The notes beneath the pieces were generated by a model, which did not search any database, was not told the origin of the DNA, and worked only from the letters and a program-made list of their open reading frames with translations. DNA of 64,000 bases from Lamellibrachia satsuma (taxonomy: Eukaryota; Annelida; Polychaeta; Sabellida; Siboglinidae). A program made the translations under genes and the position numbers. Shown in pieces: positions 50,201-62,200 of this stretch (its first letter is position 1; every line of letters starts with the position of its first letter). The stretch covers positions 1,007,001 through 1,071,000 of the forward strand of contig BSQZ01000105.1 in assembly GCA_033239005.1 (NCBI GenBank), in the 5' to 3' direction.

Positions 50201-53200
50201 GACTGTTTAATAAATAGAGAAACACCAAGAGCCAACATGGACTTGACAAGTGAAAGGCGTGGATGATGATGACATATGATGATAAAGTCAGAGCGGCAAT
50301 TATGAGATGAGATAGCACCACACGGTGATGAGGAAACGGAGTTAATCTTCTAAAGCTAACTGGCTTCATCAAAATAGTCAACATGAACGTGTTGCTCGAA
50401 GAAACGCAATTCCAGTGACAAAGTATAGACCTACACCTGGTTATAAATTTCCCTGCTGGTAATTCAATGAGCTAACGAAGTCGTAAAATGTCGGGTGATA
50501 GCAAGAAGAACATCGACCTGCGAGATAAGTTTAATGCCTGTCACTTGTTGTCTAGCTCCAATAAACAAAGCTTGTACGAGTGGCCTGTTATGGCGATCAT
50601 GTTGCTTAATCCTGTTTACAAACCATTATGTTGATATATTCGCTCGAACTACAGAGATATCTCATAGTAATACGAATCACGACCCTTTGCCTGTCGAAAA
50701 AAACATCCGCTACTGTTGTTTATGTCCAAGCGTGTTATCATTTATGCTTTTCATGTCGCTATGAAATATGGATTTCGGAGAGTTATCTATACTGTGTGAC
50801 CCCTCATATTTCCGTCAGTTACGCATGCATGTGGTTGACATTTTGTAGTCGTGCTCGGGGGGCCCATGAAGATGGTTCGTACATTAAAAAAATTCCCCGA
50901 GGACTGGAGATACTACAAATGCGGACGTTTGACGAAGATTACACTTGTTGGCAACGTTACGCGTGTTCACTACGGTTGTTTCGGGTTATGTGATCAGCGT
51001 CAAACGTCAAACGTCCACAACGTCAAACGTCCCTATTATTTCGTACTATACGCTTCACGAAGTCGGCAGTTGGGTGCATGAAGTTGTCATTGCCGCATGA
51101 ATTGACCCAACCAAAACTTGGCTGGGCAGTGCAAGGAGTCATAAGCTCTCGCAGCGGCTGCCTTCTTTCCCGTGCAACGCCGGCAACTCGGCTAGTTGTC
51201 AACAAGATAGAGACGTACTGGTAGTTCCGGTCTTATTCACAGTTATTTATGCCAAAGCACCAGTTATCTCAGTGGAATCGTCTCACATATACATTCCCCA
51301 GCGCAGTCGAAAACACTTCCGTCCTTTCGTCTTCCTTCTTCACAGTCGCATCAATTTATTTCACCGCCAACGTAGTTTCCAATCGAATAATACTCTGTTT
51401 TGTGTTGCTTCACATTTCACCCCGCCTTCTCATAAGAAGCAAACTGTTCTCTGACGCGTGCTTTCGTCGTCTTGGGTGTTTTTAATTTTCAGCGGTCTCT
51501 TATAGCCATATTTATCTACATCTGACGATATGGAAGTGGTGGAGCTGACAATAATAGGGCTCTTATTTTTGTGAATGCGTGACAACACGAATATCACTGA
51601 AGTATAAAATATCTCAACAACGCCAAAGATAAAATTAAACTAAAATGGGATAATTTTGTGAGAACGATTATAATTGAAAACGTGTTTCCGCCTGTGACGT
51701 CCTCTGTGAAATAAGAATCTATCAAGTGAGTTTTGAGATGATAACGTTGCCGTTACTTCGTTGCCGATACCAGCGTGTTGCGAAATATTCCAATATCACG
51801 ACCTATTTTGTCACGTACGTTCATTGTTTACAGAAGTCACATTGCAGTGGACACACTGACGTCGTCGCCAGTGGACCAAGTCCATTCTTGGAGACTGCGA
51901 CAGGTTGTCACCGAGGAACAACAAAGAACAAGCAGGGAGGTGCTACGAGTGTCGTCAAATGTCCATTGTTGTAGACTGGGACAGGTTGTCATTAAGGAAC
52001 AGCAAATAGCAAGCAAGGATGTGACACGACTATCGTCAGCTGTCCATTGTTGGAGACGGGGACAGGCTGTCATTGAGGAACAGCAAATAACAAGCAGGGA
52101 GGTGACACGACTATCGTCAGCTGTCTATTGTTGGAGACTGGGACAGGTTGGCATTGAGGAACAACAAATAGCAAGCAAGGAGGTGACACGACTGTCGTTA
52201 GCTGTCTATTGTTGGAAACTGGGACAGGTTGTCATTGAGGAACAGCAAAGAGCAAGCAGGGAGGTGACACGAGTGTCGTCAATATCCCGTTTTTGAACAC
52301 TTTGACAGGTTGTCACGAAGGAATAGCAAAGAATAAGCAAAAAATAAGTGTCACGCGTGTCGTCAGCTGTCCGTTCGTGGAGAGTGTGACCAGATGTCAC
52401 TGAGGAACACATTTTTCAACCTGTGGTCGATTGAACAGCAGCAGACAAAAGCAAAGCGAAGCGTTCGGTGTATCCCGCGTCCTTCTAATAATCGTTACTC
52501 AGAGCACGTTCCACTTTGCATGCAGCGAACCTGTTCACTCAAACATCATTTCAACTTTAACTGATGCATCCAGCCACGTCGTAGTTGGTGCGTGAAAACT
52601 GTTCGTTCTTATAATTCCATCGCTGTCTTTTGCCAGATGCTCATTTATACAGCTAGATGAACTGAGGCAAAGCGGGATAAAATAACTTGCCTAAGCTTCG
52701 AAACGGCAGCAAGATGATTCGAACCCGGGTTCTCTCGATTGAGAACTCGGTGTCCAAACCAAACCACTCCCCACAATGACCGATGATAAGGATGACTGAA
52801 TGTTTTTGTGCACGTGAGAACGTGGGAACTCAAGCTGTTACTTACGTCGTCTCGTGTGTCTCCGTCGTGTTCAGGCGTCGAAGCAACTTTCGCGCCACGG
52901 AAAATCTGAAACGACAAATGCAAAACGGCGTTTCAACATCAGAAATCAAAATAAGATATTAAATTGAGGGACCGACTTCATTGTTCGGCCGAACAAGGTC
53001 TACCGACGGTCCATAGATATCACTTCGAACACGTTCTCGTTGGCTGGGCCGATTCTATGGAATGACTTGTCTCACGCAGTCAGGAATGCTGACTACGTTG
53101 CTACGTTTAAGACATTATTAAAGACGCATTTGTGCCAGCAGGCCTTCGCGCAACTTTGCATTTTTCAGCAGTGATATTTCAGTGACATTTTAGCTATACA

Positions 53201-56200
53201 TTTCATTTATGTATTTATGATGCTTCTATAAACTAATTTATTCTACCTATTTATTTAACTAATTTAAACACATTATTTATTTTAGTTATTTAACCTGTTA
53301 GCTCATTTAATTTATTTTTTTATCTGCTTTAGCTAATATTAATGCATTTTACTTATATATGTATAACTACTGCGCCTTTGAGCAGGTGTTTCACCCGGAT
53401 ACAAGGCGTGTTATGAATGTTTAATATTTAATATAACGTTTAAATAATTTCTTGAGCGCGCATGTTCCTTAGAAGCTAAAATTATCTGCAAGAATTATGA
53501 CCTTTGATAATGTGTAAGACAGTTGTACTGTTTAATATCTGATCTCTATTTCTTTATCAAATGAATAAACAAATAATAATAAAATATATATTTTAAATAG
53601 ATAACATAAGTGGACCAACAAGAGTTTAACATTGTAAAAAACATTAATCCAGGTTGATATTTTGAGATTTTCAAGTTAAACAAATAGGAATCCTTCTGGA
53701 TACCTTTTAGTAAAATGTTATCACCTTATATGGGACGGGGGAAGGAAGTGAGCGGTGGGAAGTTATTCCTAGAAATAGGTGGGAGGTTGGCCCCAAAAAC
53801 ATGTGGGAAATGGGAGGTTGGCCACCCCAAAGCAGGTGGGAGATGGGAGGTTGAGACCACTGTCATGATCATAGGATACGAAAAACCGATTTACTGTCAT
53901 ATACTGACATGACTTTATTGCCAAACACAACTTTTACATATAGGCATTTTCGGCAAGACATTGATATTTAGAGTATTGTGGTTTAAACGTTCGACAACTT
54001 CAGATCGCATCTTAGCGTAGTGCGACTCAGTAAGGTCCCTTATGGCCATAAAACACGCAACCGCAGTTTCGAAAAGGCATTTAGCATGATTATGTACAGA
54101 GCGCCCACACAGTGAGTTCTCTAACCAGAACTTGCTCTGCGCAAACAGTCATGTCTGTTTATCGGGAAACCGCTAATGTAGCTTTATTTAACAAGCTCGC
54201 TTGCACACAAGTGAACATTGCCGACTGTAAAATCTTCTACGTCGATGGAACCATAAATTGGACGTTAACATATGCAGAGGAGTGGTCAGTTAACGCGCCA
54301 AGGGCAGTTCCCACAACGCTGCACAACGTCATCTTTATTACTGCAGTAATTTGAAGAAAAAAATCGTGTGTGGATATATACAGTAGAATGGTAAATTTAT
54401 GTGTGGGGAAACGTTTTCTCGCGGATTACACTGTCTCCGATGAGTAGGTCACAGTGAAAATGTTATGACAATCGGTCTAGTAGTTTTTGAGATATTGCAT
54501 TATATACATATATTGAAATATCGGGGTTAAATTTGTATGTATGTGCATAATAGCATAGTTTATGTCATGGGAGCGGTCACGTCTTCTCAACGGATTGCTG
54601 TGAATTTTAAACTAAAATCGTTGTTTTCTCATCAGATCACACATTTCTTAGCCCATATGAGCGGATCAAGACCCTGAAAAAAGGGTTCCAAGTTTCCAAA
54701 AAAGACACCACGTAGCAGGACTTCTAGTTATCGAAATGTATACAGGATATACGCTCGCACGCTATTATGCGAACACCTCCTGTGCATCACACCGAGGAAC
54801 TTGCTGCGCCCCGCAAACTCCATACACTTGGTGCGACTGGCGTCAGACACCAACGCTGTGATCACACTTTCCAGATTTCCTTGCCACGTTGTCATTGGGA
54901 GAACATAAAATCAAGGTGTATAGACTATCACTTTGCACACCTTTGCGACGAACACGTTAAATACACGACTGTTCGCACCGCTTTTAGGTTATTGGCCTGC
55001 AATAAAGCAGCCACACCATTCGTCTTCACAGTCACATTCACGGCCCCATCGAATGTTTGGTCGTGCATTTTTCGGAAGTTAAAGCCGAGCTGCTCGACCT
55101 TTTCGGCAATGGCTGGGCCTGCAACTCCAGAGTAGTACAAGAGAACATCCAATAATTCCTCTTCTGCTTTTCGCATTTTAAGAAAAAGCATAACTGTTTC
55201 TTTTTTAGCGCAGATGAAGTAAAAATACAACTTTCGCATCTCGGACATGATCTTCTACTGCATCTGCTCCTAATTTATGTCAATAATGTCATCCTGTAGT
55301 ATCTGTATTATGTGTATTATCTTCTGGCGTTCTTGTATCTTTTTATCGCCAAATGCGAAGCCGACTTCTCCGGGGAATATTCTGCTTTTTACGGAAAATA
55401 ATATGTGGACTGCAGCATAAGGCGATTGCCTCTCTCACGTTTTAAAAAAAAATCTAGTAGTGGCCTTTTGTTCGATCTTTTGGAGGTAATTTATTAATCT
55501 AATTTATATATGTTGTCTTGTTACGAATAGTGGCTTCTTTGTTAAACTATATTATAAGGCAGGGGCATTTGTAAGTTAATTATGTTATGAAAAACGGTCA
55601 AAATCCCATAGGGATTTTTAATAATTGTTTTAATAAACGTAATTACATGAGCGTGCTTTAATTTCATTAATGTATGAACATGGTAGAGTATTAAAATTTC
55701 AACATAATTCTTGTTAAATTAAAACAAAATATTTTATTGCGGGAATTCACCGCCCTATGTTAATTGCTGACAAAGGAAGCCACTACTCTTAACAAGACAA
55801 CACCTCAATTAGATTAATCAATTACTTCAAGAAGAAAACAAAAAGAAGCCACTTGGCAAAATAATGAAACATAATTATCATGTACACAACAATTGTACTG
55901 TGAGATTTTGTTCACTTTTCACATCGTATAAATGGAACTGCTTGGGTGGTTCAGTTTACGTAGAGCCAAATAGCATATAACATATAGTCGTTGTAATCAA
56001 GGAAACCAACACCAAGGAAATAGTTTTAGCTACTTGCAGTGACTGAATGTTATCACGTAAGCACTAATTATTCTATGCAAGCGCTCCTTGAAACAGGCAA
56101 ACATTACAATTATTGAACATTGGTTGCATTAAAAACCAACTGGTTGCTGACATGAAATAAATACACTATTTTACTGGCAAAATACAACAAAATATTGTTA

Positions 56201-59200
56201 TACTACCAAATAATGCATGAGTACATACAAAGATAACTGAAATTGAACATTTCGACACAAATATGTACAGAGAAGTTTAAAACATAAGGACGGCGGCCAT
56301 CTTGGAAAACAGGTCAAGTTCAACATATTTAAGTACCAACGTGGTTTCATGGCTGTAAAATTGATTTGGGACATAGAGAAGCACTGTGCAAAATGTCATG
56401 CTGTTATGCTTTTTTTAATCGTACGCGAGAGAGCGTGAATGCGAGCTAGCGTGTGCGCGCGTTTGTGTGGGTAGCCATTAACAAGCAAATCAGTGTTCGG
56501 TTCTCAATCTTACGACATTAATACAAGTAAGTCGATAAAGCACTTCTATGCGACTCCGCCAGATTACAGTTTGAATTTGGAGATGATTGCCAAACCATGA
56601 CTCAAACATACCACTAAATTACATTTTTCATAAACCTACTTATGTCGTACAATTGCTGGTTTAGCACGCGTTCGCTTTATAGACTGGTCACGTCAGATTT
56701 GCTCTCAGAGTTATCCTTCTGTATGGTAAGGTTAAGTGTCTGTCTAGACATATTCTTAGGACTGTTATGGGCTGTGAATTCTTCCCTCAACGGCCCAACC
56801 TACAACGTTACCATAGCTTTGGCTGCAGGGCCATCTTTGATCATTCGTACATGTATAGACTACGAAACATTCAAGTTTTATTAAACAAGTTTTATGGAAT
56901 GATTTTCATTATTTGCATTGCGTTTCCCAAACATATGCAACAATAGTTTCAGCAAAGCCAATGAAAAGTTCAGTCTTTAGTTGTTTATAACCTTTCTATG
57001 GTCGACAGGCCTTAATGCCAACATCGCTAAAGCGCAGTTGTTGATAACTGGTATCTGTTCGTTTTAATGTTAAACGAAATTCTGTTTGCGTGTGTTTCCA
57101 TTGCTATTTGGCAGAGCTTTTTTGAGTGAGCAGTTTGCGAACATATTGTGGTGGGAAACGTTTATAAATCCGACTGTTTATTTACGGTGCAATAACGTTA
57201 TCACACTGATGGCTAGAACTTGACCACTTGACACATTAGTGTGATGTTGACGTATCCATTATTTGGCTGTTATCACGCTTTTGATTTGGTCAAGGCCGGA
57301 CACCGGAAGTGAAATGCCAACGAGACGGAGACTAGCCGGAAGTTGTTCAGGTAGACTTTTCATACCTGTTAACATTGTTCTGAGTATTTATCTAATGTAC
57401 ATGTTTTGTATATGTGTGTTTGTGGCATATATCCTACAACATGTATCCTACAACATTGTATCCTACAACATGTATCCTACAACATGTATCCTACAACATG
57501 TATCCTACAACATTGTATCCTTAAACATTGTATCCTACGACATTGTATCCTACGACATTGTATCCTACAACATGTATCCTACAACATTGTATCCTATAAC
57601 ATTGTATCCTACGACATTGTATCCTACAACATGTATCCTACAACATTGTATCCTATAACATTGTATCCTACAACATTGTATCCTACAACATGTATCCTAC
57701 ACCATGTATCCTACAACATGTATCCTACAACATGTATCCTATAACATTGTATCCTACAACATGTATCCTACAACATGTATCCTACAACATGTATCCTACA
57801 ACATTGTATCCTATAACATTGTATCCTACAACATGTATCCTACAATATTGTATCCTATAACATTGTATCCTACAACATTGTATCCTACAACATGTATCCT
57901 ACACCATGTATCCTACAACATGTATCCTACAACATGTATCCTACAACATGTATCCTACAACATTGTATCTATAACTATAACATTGTATCCTACAACATGT
58001 ATCCTAAAACATTGTATCCTATAACATTGTATCCTACAACATGTATCCTACAACATGTATCCTACAACATGTATCCTACAACATTGTATCCTATAACATT
58101 GTATCCTACGACATTGTATCCTACAACATGTATCCTACAACATTGTATCCTATAACATTGTATCCTACAACATTGTATCTTACAACATGTATCCTACAAC
58201 ATTGTATCCTATAACATTGTATCCTACAACATTGTATCCTACAACATGTATCCTACAACATTGTATCCTATAACATTGTATCCTACAACATTGTATCCTA
58301 TAACATTGTATCCTACAACTTTGTATCCTACACCATGTATCCTACAACATGTATCCTACAACATTGTATCCTATAACATTGTATCCTATAACATTGTAGT
58401 CTACGACATTGTATCCTACAACATGTATCCTACAACATTGTATCCTACAACATGTATCCTACAACATTGTATCCTATAACATTGTATCCTATAACATTGT
58501 ATCCTACGACATTGCATCCTACAACATGTATCCTACAACATGTATCCTACAACATGTATCCTACAACATGTATCCTACAACATGTATCCTACAACATTGT
58601 ATCCTACAACATTGTATCCTACAACATGTATCCTACAACATGTATCCTACAACATGTATCCTACAACATGTATCCTACCACATTGTATCCTACAACATGT
58701 ATCCTACAACATTGTATCCTACAACATGTATCCTACAACATGTATCCTACAACATGTATCCTACAACATTGTATCCTACAACATGTATCCTACACCATGT
58801 ATCCTACAACATGTATCCTACAACATGGCATTACTGCAGACACTCAACAGATGGCGGCCTTAATTACAGAACACACACTCATCAATGATATGAGTGGAAT
58901 GATTTAAGATGTTTTCACATAGATTAACTGAATGACAATAGAGTGACCTGAATGAATAAACTAAACTACCAACAGAAAGAAGTTCTTGTTGCGAGACCGA
59001 TCGAGTCCTGCGAAAACCGTCAAGTACTTGTTGCGAGATCGATCGAGTTCTGCGAATACCGTCGAGTTCTATCACAAACGAACCAGAGTAGCCTCACACG
59101 CAGCAACAGGTGCAACAGCGGAAGGGTAATTACCATCGGTACAACGATAAAATGTGGGACCCCAAGCTTGCATTTTTCTTTCTTATGGGAGGTCCCTCGT

Positions 59201-62200
59201 GCCTCCTGGACCCCCCCCTGGACCCCCTGACCCACCTAATTTCGAAAGCGGTGTACTATACATACAAGTAGAAAAGTCAGAAAAGGCCCTTTAACTAGGT
59301 GTAATTCACATGGACACAGTACCCACTCCCAACCGCACCAATGACTGAACGTAAGCTGCACACGACGATATCGAAGCAAACACTGTGTGTATTTACGTGC
59401 GTGTGTGCGTGTGTATGATAGTAATGAACCTCTGTGATGAAAACTAATGATCATTTTGCTGTCAGGTTGTTCAATTATGTTGTCACCATTTAGGAAAATC
59501 GCTTATACCAACTTTCTCAGACGCTGCACACTATTAGCTCTAACCACATGATGTATTTCTTCTTAAGCACCAGTTAGCAAATAATAAATAAACTGTCCAT
59601 CAAACAGCAGTAGAGCAGTAGGGGATAATCATACTTTACTATTTTCTCTATATTCATTCCAATAAATGTATGAACCTTCTACAGCCTACTGGTAGATTCG
59701 GTTGTTTTGCTTGCATGTAACTGGCCATTGCTGGTAGTGATAACGGTAATGGTAATAATGACTTGTACTGAAAAATTATGTTGTAAAATAATGACAATGA
59801 AAATAATAAAGAAACGTTTATATTTGACATAATGATTATGGTAATGATAACTACCACTTCATAATGACTCCAACCCTGGCATTGTGTTATGTAATCAGCT
59901 ATAGGCGACTTACGACCAGCTGTGACCACGTCCGCGGGCAATCATTCGCACTGATGAGGAACACGTATCGGCTACAATCAGGAGTGTAAACTAGCTTGTC
60001 GACGAAATTACCTGCGTGAACCACTTGCGTCAATTGTGGGTTATATTTTATTGAGTTTATCGATTCACTTCGACTTCACCACCTCATTTAGCCAAAACCG
60101 CTATGTCTCGTGTCTGTGCGTCAGATATAGTTGTAATACCACAGTCGTATTTGTGGAAATGTTGAGATATTTGGATGGCCTTCAGGTATGTCGACTCTAG
60201 GACATAATTCCCCGGACAGTACCCCCGTCAATATCCCCCGGACAATGCCCCCTAGTACAATAACCACTGTTCATAGGCAACAATCGAACAACATTGTACT
60301 CTTTACCAACAGTATCACTGGTAAAATCCAGGAAAACAAAGCAATTGTGAGTACGTTGATGTCTCAAGCCTGACCTAAAATCAAATAATTCCTAAGTAGG
60401 CGGCTCACCTGAACGAACCAGCAGAATAAAGTTAACATTCATGAAACCTAAAAAGAATCGATTGTGATTACGTTTATATCACAAACCTGAGTTCAAATCG
60501 AAGCATCCATTCATGTTAAAACTCCATCCTCAACTGATGTAGCCTATCGCAAATTCGGTTCGTTGGTATCCAAATATGTACTGTATGAATAGCTTATTTA
60601 ATATCCGCAGACGATAAAATAAAAAATAAAAAATTGCATATTTTTGTTCAAATCATAGAAAGAATGGACTTTAGTCGTTAGATTTGGTAAGGCTCAACTG
60701 GATATCCAAAATGGTAACCGCTGTGCGGGTCAGTGCCGATCATGGGCGTGACTTCCATCCTCTCGCCGATCACATGACAAAGTTATGAACTTTCACCAGT
60801 AGTGATATTTGTGAGTTTTCAGCGTTTCCATTTTCACTTCACTTAATGTTAGACCAAACATTAAATAATTTAATATTCAGTCTGACGATTTAATAAAAAA
60901 CGACATACAAAATTGCACAAACGAGCTAGCATTGGATACTAGTTAGGTTTGATTTTTCGTAAAACTATTTTGAAGTGCGGCAAGTAAAAACATCGAATTG
61001 AGGAGGGATCTTTAAAGAAATTAAATTATTAAAGCTCAGTATGTTGTAAATATACAATAACATTTATTGATATAATTATATATTGATATTTATTATAACT
61101 TTGGATTGAGTATGTTGTCCAGGGGGATACTGTACGGGGGATATTGTCCTAGAGGGATGTTGTCTGGGGGATACGGGCGGTGGATATGGCGGGGAATATT
61201 GTCCGGGGGGATTAGGTCCCAATGCCGGTATGGCGGCTACAATAGATTTAACAAGATTTGCCATCCAAGCCAAAGGCCCAGATGGCAAGTGGACAAGGAA
61301 GCCATTGGCTTATCGAGAGTCCAACAATGTTCATCTACTTATAACCCGCCCTCCTGAGATATGTGTCAACTTTGTTTTTAAATATATTCACGCTGCTAGC
61401 AGTTACACAATCTGTAGACAATTTGTTCCATTCATTTATTGTCATCTGTGAGAACGAGTGCTTCCTGATGTCCAATCTACATTGATCCTTTACTAATTTT
61501 ACCTCGTGTCCTCTAGTTCTGCTATCCTTCTTGAGTGAGAAAAACATATTTCTGTCAATATTTTCATACCCATTCAATATCTTAAAAACTTCAATCTGAT
61601 CTCCTCTTAACCTCCTTGTCTCTAGAGTTGTTAAACCACATTCTTTCAGGCGTTCTTCATAACTAAGGTTTCTCAGTTCTGGAATCATTTTAGTTGCTCT
61701 CCTTTGTATGCGTTCAAGCGTATCTATATCCTTCGTACGATATGGTCTCCATAAAACTTGTATACAGTATTCTAAATGAGGTCTAACTATTGCTTTATAA
61801 AGAGGTATAATTAACTTTTTTCCTTGTATGTTATGTTTCTTCTAATCAATCCAAGAATTTGATTACCCTTTGAAGCTGCAATACCACACTGCTCTGAAAC
61901 TTTCATATCAGCGCTTATTGTAACTCCTAAGTCCTTTTCTTTTACAGTAGTACCCAGAACAGTATCTCCCATTTTATAGTTTACATTCAAGTTCCCATGT
62001 TCTGTATGTAGGCATTTACATTTCCCAAAAATTAACAACATCTGCCATTTCTCAGACCATTTCACTAATCTGTCTAGATCGTTTTGTAAATGTTGTTTAT
62101 CACCATCAGTATTAACCTTTCTAAACAGTTTTGTGTCATCCACAAATTTCAGTACGTTACTTTTTATACTGTCGTCCAAGTCATTGATATATATTAAGAA

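Noticed and set aside
57263..58907. Series of Tyr-Pro-Thr-Thr-rich open frames
   Set aside because: They follow the 14/15-bp minisatellite and shift frame with each change of unit length.
59914..59950. Possible 37-bp exon with NDCP residues on the minus strand
   Set aside because: Splice sites are plausible, but it needs entry in phase 2, which neither the first exon nor other candidates provide.
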